From NCBI RefSeq assembly GCF_900108875.1, contig NZ_FNYJ01000002.1:531383-595382 (forward strand): DNA of 64,000 nucleotides. The letters are read 5' to 3'. The notes under the pieces were generated by a model. That model saw nothing but the letters and a program-made list of their open reading frames with translations. It ran no database searches and was not told the origin of the DNA. Shown here piece after piece: positions 17,560 through 27,076 of this stretch. This DNA comes from Pseudomonas sp. NFR16. Its GTDB lineage: Bacteria; Pseudomonadota; Gammaproteobacteria; Pseudomonadales; Pseudomonadaceae. The position numbers were made by a program, and so were the translations under genes. Each line of letters begins with the position of its first letter. Position 1 is the stretch's first letter.

Positions 17560-18315
17560 CTACCAGCCACCGGAGGCACCGCCACCGCCAAAACTGCCAC
17601 CGCCGCCACTCATTCCGCCCGTGCTCGATCCGCCCGAGCCCATACCGCCGGAGCCGAAGCCGCCCGAGCCGCCCGAACCGATGAAGCCGATCCCGTTGCC
17701 CCAGCGCATGCTGATGTAGCCGGCAATCACGAACAACGCAAAGAGCAGCAACGTGATTCGCCAGTCCGAAACCTCTTCTTCGCCGCCCGAGGCGCCAACT
17801 GCCGGTTCGGCCAGCGGATCGCCGCCGAGGACCTGCACGATCGCTTCAGTGCCACGGGTGATCCCGCCAGCAAAATCGCCTTGTCTGAAAGCCGGCGTAA
17901 TGATCTGGCTGATGATCACCGACGCCTGCGCGTCGGTCAGCCGGTCCTCCAAGCCGTAGCCGACCTCGATACGCACCTTGCCCTCGTCCCGGGCGACGAT
18001 CAGCAGCGCGCCATTGTCCTTGCCCTTCTGCCCGATGCCCCAGTAGCGGCCGAGCTGGTAGCCGAAATCCTCGATGGTCGAGCCCTGCAGGTTCGGCACC
18101 GTCACCACCACGACCTGCTCGGTGCTGAGCTCCTCATGCGCCCGCAGCATCTGGGACAAGCGTTCCTTACCGGGTGTGTCGAGCATGCCAGCGGTGTCCA
18201 CCACCCGGCCGCTCAACGGCGGAAACGTCAGGTCAGCCTGCGCCCACTGCGCGCAGACACTGAGGCACAGCGTCAGAATCGCCAGCCACGCACCACGCCG
18301 CCGAACCCCGAGCAT
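17560..18315 (-). CDS. YgcG-family TPM-domain protein
   Basis: A 251-residue protein with a signal peptide (LAILTLCLSVCAQWAQA), a periplasmic TPM domain (RVVDTAGMLD, VVVVTVPNLQG, RIEVGYGLEDRLTD), one C-terminal membrane helix (about 190-210) and a long glycine/serine tail ending SFGGGGASGGW. That tail is a hallmark of the YgcG family. ATG 18315 overlaps the LemA stop (TGATG), implying translational coupling. A longer frame to 18408 lies inside lemA and is unlikely. Confidence 0.87.
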   Translation of the reverse strand: MLGVRRRGAWLAILTLCLSVCAQWAQADLTFPPLSGRVVDTAGMLDTPGKERLSQMLRAHEELSTEQVVVVTVPNLQGSTIEDFGYQLGRYWGIGQKGKDNGALLIVARDEGKVRIEVGYGLEDRLTDAQASVIISQIITPAFRQGDFAGGITRGTEAIVQVLGGDPLAEPAVGASGGEEEVSDWRITLLLFALFVIAGYISMRWGNGIGFIGSGGSGGFGSGGMGSGGSSTGGMSGGGGSFGGGGASGGW

Positions 18316-18938
18316 CAGAATTTCACTTGCGGCGCTTTGTCGGCGTCGGCGGCAGTGGCTTCGAAATTGGGCCGTACCGGCAGATCGCTGTACATCACCG
18401 AATGCCACAGGCGACCGGGAAAGGTGCGGATTTCGGTGTTGTATTTCTCCACCGCAGCGATGAAGTCGCGCCGGGCAACGGCAATGCGGTTTTCAGTCCC
18501 TTCAAGCTGCGATTGCAAGGCCAGAAAGTTCTGGTTGGATTTCAGGTCCGGATAACGCTCGGAAACCACCATCAGTCGGCTCAACGCCCCGGTCAGTTGA
18601 CCCTGGGCGTCCTGGAACTGCTTGAGTCTGGCCGCGTCATTCAGAGTGTTGGCGTCGACCTGGATGGATGTCGCCTTGGCGCGCGCCTCGATGACAGCGG
18701 TCAGCGTGTCCTGCTCCTGTTTGGCGTAGCCCTTGACGGTCTCCACCAGGTTGGGAATCAGATCGGCACGCCGCTGATACTGGTTCTGCACTTGCGCCCA
18801 GGCCGCTTTGACCTGTTCATCGTAGGTCGGAATATTGTTGATGCCGCAGCCGGCCAACAAGGTGCTGAGGAACATCAACAATGTCAGTGACAAATTGTAA
18901 CGACTGCCCCGTATGTGCCCGTAACGCTCTATTTGCAT
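18315..18938 (-). CDS. LemA family lipoprotein
   Basis: A 207-residue LemA-family protein. After a signal sequence, a lipobox LLAGC predicts lipidation. The body holds the family hallmarks NNIPTYDEQVKAAWAQV, QYQRRADLIPNLVETVKGYA and ENRIAVARRDFIAAVEKYN, all alpha-helical. It heads the operon with the two TPM proteins, a common arrangement in bacteria, although the molecular role remains unclear. AAGGAG lies about 10 nt before the start. Confidence 0.9.
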   Translation of the reverse strand: MQIERYGHIRGSRYNLSLTLLMFLSTLLAGCGINNIPTYDEQVKAAWAQVQNQYQRRADLIPNLVETVKGYAKQEQDTLTAVIEARAKATSIQVDANTLNDAARLKQFQDAQGQLTGALSRLMVVSERYPDLKSNQNFLALQSQLEGTENRIAVARRDFIAAVEKYNTEIRTFPGRLWHSVMYSDLPVRPNFEATAADADKAPQVKF

Positions 18939-19217
18939 GGCCTGCGCGCTCCTTGTTGTCGCTATTAATGGTTCCGGTCAGACATGACTTTAGCCAAATC
19001 GGATGATCCCCGGCATAATCCTGCCCATCGCGTTGTCAGGGGTCTGGATTGCCAGACCGCAATCAGATAAAACTCGCTGCGCTACTGATGCTCATAAGGA
19101 TCAGGAGTTCAGCGACTTCCCCGTCCTGACGACAATAAAAACCAAAGGTTCGACACCTGAAAAATGGCTGACCGGTATTACGCGCGAGTTGCCGGTACCG
19201 CCTTGAGAAAACCATTC

Positions 19218-21518
19218 ATGAATAAGCTGTGTTTATTGAGTCTCGTCATCGGTCTGGCCAGCCAGTCGGCCTGGGCCGAGAACGCCGCCAGCCCTGCGGG
19301 CAACCTTTCCACACTCCAGGCCAAGAATGCGTTCGTCGCCAATCTGATGAAGCAGATGACGCTGGACGAAAAGATCGGCCAGCTGCGATTGATCAGCATC
19401 GGTCCGGAGATGCCCAAGCCGGAAATTCTCAAGGAAATCGCCGCCGGACGCATTGGCGGCACATTCAACTCCGTGGTCCTGCCTGACAACCGCGCCATGC
19501 AAGACGCCGCAGTTGCCCACAGCCGCAGCAAAATTCCGATGTTCTTCGCTTACGACGTCGTACACGGTCAGCGCACCATTTTCCCGATCAGCCTGGGTCT
19601 GGCTTCGACCTGGGACATGGACGCGGTCACCCGCGCCGGTCGCGTCTCGGCGATCGAAGCCGCTGCCGATGGCGTGGACATGACATTCGCGCCAATGGTC
19701 GACATCACACGCGATGCCCGCTGGGGCCGCAGCTCCGAAGGTTTCGGCGAAGACACGTATCTGGTTTCACGCCTCTCGGCGACCATGACCCGCGCCTTTC
19801 AGGGCACCAGCACTCAAGCGCCCAACAGCATCATGGCGGCGGTCAAACATTTCGCGCTGTATGGCGCAGTTGAAGGCGGTCGCGACTACAACACCGTCGA
19901 CATGAGCCCGGTGCGCATGCAGCAGGATTATCTGCCGCCCTATCGCGCCGCCATCGACGCCGGCGCGGGCGGTGTCATGGTCGCGCTCAACTCGATCAAC
20001 GGCGTGCCGTCCACCTCTAACGCCTGGCTGCTGCAAGACGTGCTGCGCAAGGATTGGGGTTTCAAAGGCGTGACCGTCAGCGATCACGGCGCGATCAAGG
20101 AACTGATCGATCACGGGGTCGCCAAAGATTTCCGTGAGGCCGCCAAGCTGGCTATCAAGGCGGGCGTGGACCTGAGCATGAACGACAAGGCGTACGGCGA
20201 AGAACTGCCGGCGCTGGTGAAGAGCGGCGAAGTGTCGGTCAAGGAAGTCGACAATGCCGTGCGTGAGGTTCTGGGCGCGAAATGGGACATGGGTCTGTTC
20301 GCCAATCCTTATCTGCGCATCGGTGCTGCGGTCGATGATCCCGCCGATCGCAACGCGGAAAACCGCCTGCATCGCGAAGAAGCCCGCGACGTCGCGCGCA
20401 AGAGCATCGTGCTGTTGAAGAACGAGCGCAACACCCTGCCGCTCAAGAAGCAAGGCACCATCGCCGTCATTGGCCCGCTGGCCAAAAGCTCGCTGGACAT
20501 GATGGGCAGCTGGTCGGCAGCCGGTCTGGCGCGCCAGACCGTCAGCGCTTATGACGGGCTGGCCAATGCCGTGGGCGACAAGGCAAAACTGCTTTACGCG
20601 GCCGGTTCCAACGTGACTGACAACCAGGAAGCCATCGCTTACCTGAACAACATGGACGACAAGATTCACATCGACGGCCGTCCGGAACAGGAGATGATCG
20701 ACGAAGCGGTCAAGGTCGCTCAGCAGTCGGATGTGATCGTCGCCGTCGTGGGTGAGTCGCGCAACATGTCTCACGAAGCCGCGAGCCGCGTCGACCTGGT
20801 TCTGCCGGGGCGTCAACGCGACCTGATCCGCGCGCTCAAGGCCACCGGCAAGCCGCTGGTGCTGGTGCTGATGAACGGCCGGCCGCTGGCGCTGGGCGAA
20901 GAAAACCAGTTGGCCGACGCCATGGTGGAGAGCTGGTTCCTCGGCACCGAAGGCGGCAACGCGCTGGCCGATGTCCTGCTGGGCGACTACAACCCGTCGG
21001 GCAAACTGCCGATGACGTTCCCGCGCTCCGTCGGTCAGGTGCCTGCGTATTACAACCACCTGAACACCGGCCGCCCGTACCGCCCGAACGATTCGAACTA
21101 CACCTCGAACTACTTCGAAGAGCCGACCAGCCCGCTGTTCCCGTTCGGCTACGGCCTGAGCTATACGCAGTTCAGCGTCTCGGACATCACGCTGTCGATC
21201 AACAAGATGACGCGCAAGGACAAACTCACCGCCACCGTACAGGTCAAGAACACTGGCAAAGTCGCCGGCGAGACCGTGGTGCAACTGTACCTGCGTGACG
21301 TCGCCGCTTCGCTCAGCCGTCCGGTCAAGGAGCTGAAGAACTTCCAGAAGATCATGCTCAAGCCGGGCGAAGAGAAATCCGTGAGCTTCACCGTGACGGA
21401 GCAAGACCTGAAGTTCTTCAATCCTTCACTGCAATTTGCGGCCGAAGCCGGCGAGTTCAAGCTGATGATCGGCCTGGATTCAGAAGATGTGAAAGAAACA
21501 ACGTTCAATCTGCTGTAA
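19218..21518 (+). CDS. bglX: Periplasmic beta-glucosidase, GH3
   Basis: A 766-residue periplasmic glycoside hydrolase that releases glucose from beta-linked oligosaccharides. A signal peptide ends at about residue 20 (SQSAWA|EN). The GH3 N-domain has KIGQLR, the substrate-binding RDARWGRSSEGFGEDTYL and VKHFALYG. The nucleophile Asp289 is in VTVSDHGA. The C-domain has KSIVLLKNERNTLPLKK, and a fibronectin-like domain with PLFPFGYGLSYTQF closes the protein. I chose ATG 19218 because the longer frame from 19164 would spoil the signal peptide. The gene appears monocistronic. Confidence 0.93.
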   Translation: MNKLCLLSLVIGLASQSAWAENAASPAGNLSTLQAKNAFVANLMKQMTLDEKIGQLRLISIGPEMPKPEILKEIAAGRIGGTFNSVVLPDNRAMQDAAVAHSRSKIPMFFAYDVVHGQRTIFPISLGLASTWDMDAVTRAGRVSAIEAAADGVDMTFAPMVDITRDARWGRSSEGFGEDTYLVSRLSATMTRAFQGTSTQAPNSIMAAVKHFALYGAVEGGRDYNTVDMSPVRMQQDYLPPYRAAIDAGAGGVMVALNSINGVPSTSNAWLLQDVLRKDWGFKGVTVSDHGAIKELIDHGVAKDFREAAKLAIKAGVDLSMNDKAYGEELPALVKSGEVSVKEVDNAVREVLGAKWDMGLFANPYLRIGAAVDDPADRNAENRLHREEARDVARKSIVLLKNERNTLPLKKQGTIAVIGPLAKSSLDMMGSWSAAGLARQTVSAYDGLANAVGDKAKLLYAAGSNVTDNQEAIAYLNNMDDKIHIDGRPEQEMIDEAVKVAQQSDVIVAVVGESRNMSHEAASRVDLVLPGRQRDLIRALKATGKPLVLVLMNGRPLALGEENQLADAMVESWFLGTEGGNALADVLLGDYNPSGKLPMTFPRSVGQVPAYYNHLNTGRPYRPNDSNYTSNYFEEPTSPLFPFGYGLSYTQFSVSDITLSINKMTRKDKLTATVQVKNTGKVAGETVVQLYLRDVAASLSRPVKELKNFQKIMLKPGEEKSVSFTVTEQDLKFFNPSLQFAAEAGEFKLMIGLDSEDVKETTFNLL

Positions 21519-21733
21519 GCATCGCGGCCGGGGTGCGGTCCGTTTCGGCCGCACTCACACGTGCAGCGCTGCGATCCAGGGACGAGGTCAGGCGGCCGCA
21601 GCTGCGCTGGACCGTGCCACGGCGAGTCGATTCAGGTTTTCGTCAATAACAAGAACAGTGTGAGCAGCCCGTTAGTCATCGGGATGACTCGCTACGGCGC
21701 CCACCGGATCGCCGCACATGACAGGCCCCCTCC

Positions 21734-23491
21734 ATGTCCCGCTCAGCGCGCCTCGCTCTCTCCATTCTGCTGATTCTCGCCGGGGCGGTGCTCGTTGCCG
21801 CCCTGGCGATGCATCAGGCGCAGCGTCATGCACTCGAAGACGATGCGGCACGCGCCGAGGATCGCCTTTCGCTGTACGCGAATACGTTGCAGACACTTAT
21901 CGAGCGCTACCGGGCATTGCCTGCCGTCCTCGCGCTGGACACGCAAATGCGCGAAGCCTTGAGCGGCCCCGTGAGCCCTGAAACCACGCAGGTGCTCAAC
22001 CTGAAGCTGGAGCAGATCAACGGCGCCGCGCAGTCCTCCACACTTGAATTGCTGGATCGCGAGGGTCTCGCCGTAGGCGCCAGCAACTGGCGGCTGCCCA
22101 GCAGTTACGTCGGCCACAACTACGGCTTCCGGCCTTACTTCACGCAAACCAGGGCGAACGGCGTCGGCCGGTTCTACGCGGTGGGCGTGACCAGCGGCAT
22201 TCCCGGTTACTTCCTGTCCAGCGCGGTCCGCGACGATGCCGGACAGTTCATTGGCGCGATGGTGGTCAAACTCGAATTTCCTGATCTGGAGCACACCTGG
22301 GCGCAGGGCGACGATCTGCTGTTGGTGAGTGACGCCAAGGGCATTGTGTTCATCGCCAATCATCCTGGCTGGCGCTATCGTGCGCTGCGCCCGCTGTCCG
22401 AACAGGATCGCGCAGAGCTGGCCAGCACTCGCCAGTACGACAAACAGCCGCTGACCTCGCTCACGCACACGACACTGCGCACGTTCGGCGAGCACAGTCA
22501 GCTCAGCCGCGTTGCCGCTCCCGGCGAAGAAGCCGACTACTTGTGGCAATCGCTCCCGCTGCAGCCGGAAGGCTGGACGCTGCACCTGCTGCGCAAACCG
22601 CAGCCTGCCGATGAGGACATTCGCAATGCGGCGCTGGCGGCTGCCGGCACGTGGCTGACGCTGGTCTTTCTGGGGCTTTTCCTTTACCAGCGCTGGCGGC
22701 TGGCCCGGATGCGTCAGCGCAGTCGCGAAGAGCTCGAACAACTGGTCGCCGCGCGCACGCGGGACCTGCAGACCGCGCAGGACGGGCTAGTCCAGTCGAC
22801 GAAGCTTGCGGCGTTGGGGCAGATGTCCGCCGCCCTCGCCCATGAAATCAACCAGCCGTTGACCGCTCAGCGCATGCAGCTGGCGACCTTGCGCCTGCTG
22901 CTCGACCACGGTCGTGTCGAAGAAGCTGGCAAGGCGCTCGATTTGCTGGATCAGCAACTGACACGCATGGCCGCCCTGACCGGCCACCTCAAGACCTTCG
23001 CGCGCAAAAGCCCCAGCGGCCTGCGCGAACGCGTCGATCTGGCGTGCGTGGTCGATCAGGCGTTGTTGCTGCTGGACGCGCGCATCCGCGAAGAGCGCGT
23101 CAGTTGCGTGCTGGATCTGACGCGCCCGGCGTGGGTGCGCGGCGATGCCATTCGCCTCGAACAAGTGCTGATCAATCTGCTGCGCAACGCGCTGGACGCC
23201 ATGCGCGACAAGCCACTCAGGCGCCTGGAAATCCGCATCGATGACACCGGCGAACATTGGCGTCTGACGGTCGGCGACAGCGGCGGCGGAATTGCCGATG
23301 AACACCTGGCCAACGTCTTCGATCCGTTCTTCACCACCAAACCGGTCGGCGACGGACTCGGCCTGGGGCTGGCAGTGTCCTACGCGATCGTTCACGAGTC
23401 GGGCGGTCGTCTGAGCGCCGAAAACCTGAATAATGGCGCACGATTTTTCTTCTCGCTGAGCAAGGCTCCGGAGACCGAACCCCCATGCTGA
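21734..23491 (+). CDS. DctB/MifS-like sensor histidine kinase
   Basis: A 585-residue inner-membrane kinase. Two membrane helices (about 7-25 and 299-317) enclose a periplasmic double-Cache sensor with [19 protein letters not shown] and GYFLSSAV, the DctB-type dicarboxylate-binding signature. The cytoplasmic part has an H-box ALAHEINQP with His370, an N-box (NLLRNALDA) and G-boxes ([25 protein letters not shown]). It probably phosphorylates the downstream sigma-54 activator, whose start overlaps its end by 7 bp. DctB senses succinate/malate. The related MifS serves 2-oxoglutarate use, and the kgtP-like gene nearby makes that alternative plausible. Confidence 0.87.
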   Translation: MSRSARLALSILLILAGAVLVAALAMHQAQRHALEDDAARAEDRLSLYANTLQTLIERYRALPAVLALDTQMREALSGPVSPETTQVLNLKLEQINGAAQSSTLELLDREGLAVGASNWRLPSSYVGHNYGFRPYFTQTRANGVGRFYAVGVTSGIPGYFLSSAVRDDAGQFIGAMVVKLEFPDLEHTWAQGDDLLLVSDAKGIVFIANHPGWRYRALRPLSEQDRAELASTRQYDKQPLTSLTHTTLRTFGEHSQLSRVAAPGEEADYLWQSLPLQPEGWTLHLLRKPQPADEDIRNAALAAAGTWLTLVFLGLFLYQRWRLARMRQRSREELEQLVAARTRDLQTAQDGLVQSTKLAALGQMSAALAHEINQPLTAQRMQLATLRLLLDHGRVEEAGKALDLLDQQLTRMAALTGHLKTFARKSPSGLRERVDLACVVDQALLLLDARIREERVSCVLDLTRPAWVRGDAIRLEQVLINLLRNALDAMRDKPLRRLEIRIDDTGEHWRLTVGDSGGGIADEHLANVFDPFFTTKPVGDGLGLGLAVSYAIVHESGGRLSAENLNNGARFFFSLSKAPETEPPC

Positions 23492-24831
23492 ATTCAGTGA
23501 TCGTGGTTGATGACGAAGCACCGATTCGTGAAGCGGTCGAGCAATGGCTTTCGCTGTCCGGTTTTACCGTTCAGGTGTTCAGCCGGGCCGAGGATTGTCT
23601 GACGCACCTGCCGGCCCATTTTCCCGGCGTGATCCTCAGCGACGTGCGCATGCCCGGCATGAGCGGACTGCAATTGCTGGGAGAGCTTCAGGCGCGGGAT
23701 CGCGATCTGCCGGTGATACTGCTTACCGGTCACGGTGACGTGCCGATGGCAGTCGACGCCATGCGCGACGGCGCGTATGACTTCCTCGAGAAACCGTTCA
23801 CGCCTCAGACACTGCTCGACAGCCTGCGCCGGGCGCTGGAAAAACGCGCACTGGTGCTGGAAAACCGAAGACTGCTCGAACAGGCGGACAGTCGCACGCG
23901 TCTGGACGCCACCCTGCTGGGGATGTCGCCGCCGATGCAGACCCTCAGGCGTCAGGTGCTTGATCTGGCGCAACTGCCGGTGAACGTGCTGATACGGGGC
24001 GAAACCGGCAGTGGCAAAGAGATGGTCGCGCGTTGTCTGCACGACTTCGGTCCTCGCGCGAACAAGCCTTTCGTGGCGGTCAATTGCGCGGCGATCCCCG
24101 AGCAACTGTTCGAAGCAGAGCTCTTCGGTCATGAAAGCGGTGCGTTCACCGGGGCGCAGGGCAAGCGCATCGGCAAGCTGGAATTCGCAGACGGCGGCAC
24201 GGTGTTTCTCGACGAAATCGAAAGCATGCCGCTGGCTCAGCAGGTCAAACTGCTGCGCGTGATCCAGGAGCGCCGACTGGAACGGCTGGGATCGAACCAG
24301 AGTATCGAGGTCGATCTGCGGATCATCGCCGCGACCAAGCCGGACTTGCTGGAAGAGGCGAAGGCCGGGCGTTTCCGCGAAGATCTGGCGTATCGCCTGA
24401 ATATTGCCGAGCTGCGGCTGGCACCGCTTCGGGACCGACGCGAAGACATTCCGATGCTGTTCAGCCACTTTTCGCGCAATGCAGCGGAACGCCTCAGCCG
24501 CCGCGCGCCGGTGTTGAGCGGTGAACAGCTGAGCCACCTGCTCAGCCATGACTGGCCGGGCAACGTGCGCGAACTGGCCAATGCCGCCGAACGCCAAGTG
24601 TTGGGGCTGGACGGGCCCGCTGTGCAGGGCATCCCGGCGGGGCAGTCGCTGGTGGCGCAGCAGGAAGCCTTCGAAGCCCATTGCATTCGCTCGGCGCTCA
24701 GACGCCACCGAGGCGACATCAAGGCGGTCATGCACGAACTGCAACTGCCCCGCCGCACGCTCAACGAGAAGATGCAGCGGCACGGGTTGGTGCGCGAGAA
24801 CTTTCTGGCTGAGGGTAATGCTCAGCGCTGA
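23485..24831 (+). CDS. DctD/MifR-like sigma-54-dependent response regulator
   Basis: A 448-residue transcription activator. The receiver domain has DDE at 9-11 and phospho-acceptor Asp53 in LSDVRMPG. The AAA+ domain has Walker A GETGSGKE, the sigma-54 contact loop GAFTGA and Walker B GTVFLDEIES. A Fis-type helix-turn-helix lies at the C-terminus. It should switch on sigma-54 promoters for transport genes when phosphorylated by the overlapping kinase gene. The likely target is the kgtP-type permease 630 bp downstream, separated by repeats. I did not find a convincing GG-N10-GC promoter in that gap. Confidence 0.9.
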   Translation: MLNSVIVVDDEAPIREAVEQWLSLSGFTVQVFSRAEDCLTHLPAHFPGVILSDVRMPGMSGLQLLGELQARDRDLPVILLTGHGDVPMAVDAMRDGAYDFLEKPFTPQTLLDSLRRALEKRALVLENRRLLEQADSRTRLDATLLGMSPPMQTLRRQVLDLAQLPVNVLIRGETGSGKEMVARCLHDFGPRANKPFVAVNCAAIPEQLFEAELFGHESGAFTGAQGKRIGKLEFADGGTVFLDEIESMPLAQQVKLLRVIQERRLERLGSNQSIEVDLRIIAATKPDLLEEAKAGRFREDLAYRLNIAELRLAPLRDRREDIPMLFSHFSRNAAERLSRRAPVLSGEQLSHLLSHDWPGNVRELANAAERQVLGLDGPAVQGIPAGQSLVAQQEAFEAHCIRSALRRHRGDIKAVMHELQLPRRTLNEKMQRHGLVRENFLAEGNAQR

Positions 24832-24918
24832 CCTGGACCGAGCAAGACCGGTTCAGCGAGTCTTACAAAGAACACGCGGCGTACGCGACGGGCGCGGGTG
24901 CGCGGCGTCCGCGGGATC

Positions 24919-25013
24919 TGTAGGACCGGCTTTAGCCGGGAACAGACCTTCATGAACACCTTCAATTCAACGGTGCGCCACCCGACGCCTTCCCGGCTGA
25001 AGCCGGTCCTACG
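24919..25013. repeat. REPIN copy 1
   Basis: Inverted REP arms at 24919-24942 (TGTAGGACCGGCTTTAGC...) and 24990-25013 match with one mismatch in 24. It belongs to a different REP class from the one in the urea carboxylase gene. A degenerate version of the 9-bp array (about 24873-24914) lies just before it. Confidence 0.9.
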
Positions 25014-25040
25014 AAAGCCCGCAGAGCATGCAACGCACGC

Positions 25041-25148
25041 GGTGTGCGCGGTGTGCGCGGTGTGCGCGGTGTGCGCGGTTTGCGCGGTGTACGCGGTGTA
25101 CGCGGTGTACGCGGTGTACGCGGTGTACGCGGTGTACGCGGTGTACGC
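25041..25148. repeat. 9-bp tandem repeat array (12 units)
   Basis: Twelve exact-length units run head to tail: four GGTGTGCGC, one GGTTTGCGC and seven GGTGTACGC. The block-wise change from G to A at one position suggests growth by slippage. The array sits between two REPIN copies in the 631-bp gap between the response regulator and the permease. The long open frames it creates on both strands are repeat artefacts. Confidence 0.93.
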
Positions 25149-25154
25149 GACATC

Positions 25155-25248
25155 TGTAGGACCGGCTTTAGCCGGGAACAAGTCTCCATGCACACCTCAA
25201 TTCAGCAGCGCGACACCTGACGCCTTCCCGGCTGAAGCCGGTCCCACG
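25155..25248. repeat. REPIN copy 2
   Basis: Arms at 25155-25178 and 25225-25248 are nearly identical to those of copy 1, and parts of the spacer are also similar (AACACCTTCAATTCA versus ACACCTCAATTCAG). This suggests that a REPIN-plus-array block was duplicated. The remaining gap to 25462 shows nothing else recognisable. Confidence 0.9.
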
Positions 25249-25462
25249 AAAAGCACGCGAAGCACGTGTCGTGACATCCCACCCCGCAGGACCATGAGCG
25301 GATTTTCGCTCAGGAATATCGTGGAGCAAGCGGATTTTCGCTCATCGCCTGCCCCAAAACCCTTCTAAACCGGGCCTCTTGGCCATGGCACGGCTCCTGC
25401 TATCACACTCACCAGACCGCATCGCTGCGCTCCTTCTAAAAACAATGATTGCAGGACAACCT

Positions 25463-26785
25463 ATGGCTATCCCCAACTCTGTGTCGAACGGCTCGACGGC
25501 TGCGCCAACCGCCGAGAAAACCACCGGCAGTCGTCTGAAATCCATTTTCAGCGGCTCTGTCGGGAACATGGTCGAATGGTACGACTGGTACGTCTACGCC
25601 GCATTCTCCCTCTATTTCGCCAAAGTCTTCTTTCCCAAAGGCGATACCACCGCACAACTGCTCAACACTGCCGCGATCTTCGCCGTGGGCTTTCTGATGC
25701 GCCCGATCGGTGGCTGGCTGATGGGCCTCTATGCCGACCGCAAAGGCCGCAAAGCCGCATTGATGGCCTCGGTGCTGTTGATGTGCTTCGGGTCGTTGAT
25801 CATCGCGTTGACCCCAGGCTATGAAACCATCGGTGTCGGCGCGCCGATCATGCTGGTGCTCGCTCGCCTCATGCAGGGGCTGTCGGTGGGCGGCGAATAC
25901 GGCACTTCCGCCACTTATCTCAGCGAGATGGCGACCAAGGAGCGCCGCGGCTTCTATTCCAGCTTTCAGTACGTCACGTTGATCTCCGGCCAGCTCATCG
26001 CTCTGGCCGTACTCATCGTGCTGCAGCAGGTGCTGACCACCGAGCAATTGAATGAATGGGGCTGGCGTATCCCGTTCGCCATCGGCGCGTTGTGCGCAGT
26101 GGTGGCGCTGTTCCTGCGCCGCGGCATGGAAGAAACCGAATCGTTCACGCGCAAGAAAGAAGCCCCGAAAGAAAGCCTGATGCGCACGTTGATGCGTCAC
26201 CCCAAAGAGCTGATGACCGTCGTCGGCCTCACGATGGGCGGCACGCTGGCGTTCTATACCTACACCACCTACATGCAGAAGTATCTGGTCAATACGGTCG
26301 GCATGAGTATCTCCGACTCCACCACCATTTCTGCCGCGACCTTGTTCCTGTTCATGTGCCTGCAGCCGGTCATCGGTGCGCTGTCCGACAAGGTCGGCCG
26401 TCGTCCGATCCTGATAGCCTTCGGCGTGCTGGGAACGCTCTGCACTGTGCCGATCCTGAGCACGCTGCATACGATCCAGACGTGGTGGGGCGCGTTCTTC
26501 CTGATCATGGCCGCGCTGATCATCGTCAGCGGTTACACATCGATCAACGCAGTGGTCAAGGCGGAATTGTTTCCGACCGAGATCCGCGCGCTCGGCGTGG
26601 GGCTGCCTTACGCGTTGACCGTATCGATCTTCGGCGGCACTGCTGAGTACATTGCTTTGTGGTTCAAGAGCATTGGCATGGAGACCGGCTACTACTGGTA
26701 CGTCACCGCGTGCATCGCGGTTTCTCTGCTGGTGTACGTGTTCATGAAGGACACCCGCAAGCATTCTCGCATCGAGACCGACTGA
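25463..26785 (+). CDS. kgtP: MHS-family 2-oxoglutarate-type permease (KgtP-like)
   Basis: A 440-residue inner-membrane proton symporter of the metabolite:H+ symporter group. Hallmarks are [63 protein letters not shown] and WGWRIPF. The whole pattern fits alpha-ketoglutarate permease. ATG 25463 has AGGA 8 nt upstream; earlier in-frame ATGs at 25379 and 25445 lack support. A strong terminator follows. The DctB/DctD-like pair upstream may control it. Confidence 0.87.
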   Translation: MAIPNSVSNGSTAAPTAEKTTGSRLKSIFSGSVGNMVEWYDWYVYAAFSLYFAKVFFPKGDTTAQLLNTAAIFAVGFLMRPIGGWLMGLYADRKGRKAALMASVLLMCFGSLIIALTPGYETIGVGAPIMLVLARLMQGLSVGGEYGTSATYLSEMATKERRGFYSSFQYVTLISGQLIALAVLIVLQQVLTTEQLNEWGWRIPFAIGALCAVVALFLRRGMEETESFTRKKEAPKESLMRTLMRHPKELMTVVGLTMGGTLAFYTYTTYMQKYLVNTVGMSISDSTTISAATLFLFMCLQPVIGALSDKVGRRPILIAFGVLGTLCTVPILSTLHTIQTWWGAFFLIMAALIIVSGYTSINAVVKAELFPTEIRALGVGLPYALTVSIFGGTAEYIALWFKSIGMETGYYWYVTACIAVSLLVYVFMKDTRKHSRIETD

Positions 26786-26880
26786 CCGAATAAGCGTCGC
26801 AACTGCCTTGCCAGAGCAGTCTGCTGGAGCAAGAGCATGAGAAAAAACCGGTCCAACGCCGGCTTTTGAGACGCCGAGCC

Positions 26881-26911
26881 AAGGGCAGCCCCGCAGGTGG
26901 CTGCCCTTTTT
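26881..26911 (+). terminator. Rho-independent terminator of kgtP
   Basis: GGGCAGCC-ccgcaggt-GGCTGCCC stem followed by TTTTT, 96 nt past the permease stop. Confidence 0.88.
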
Positions 26912-26960
26912 GCTGCCGTGAACGCAGCTAAGTCGCTGAAACCCCTGGCCCTTTGCGCAG

Positions 26961-27043
26961 TATCAATTTCAGCGATGTTCGCTACTAATGCGATTGACTT
27001 CTTAATAATCCAGACCCGAGTAAAGTTAACTCCATACCGAGTT
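26961..27043 (+). promoter_or_regulatory. Conserved upstream block of repeat-protein gene 1
   Basis: TATCAATTTCAGCGATG at 26961-26977 begins 116 bp before the start codon. It is matched at 16 of 17 positions by a block 118 bp before the second paralogue. A second shared element, TTAACTCCATACC...AGTTA (27025-27043), lies about 35 bp before the ATG. Conservation of both elements at fixed distance suggests promoter or operator function. I could not assign -35/-10 hexamers with confidence. Confidence 0.55.
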
Positions 27044-27076
27044 ACCACTTAATTAAATAGATCTGGAGCAACTACC

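Noticed and set aside
24822..25368. Open frames on both strands encoding TAYTAY- or VYAVYA-type repeats
   Set aside because: They arise only because a 9-bp unit never creates stops. REPIN arms interrupt them, and no SD or conserved part is visible.
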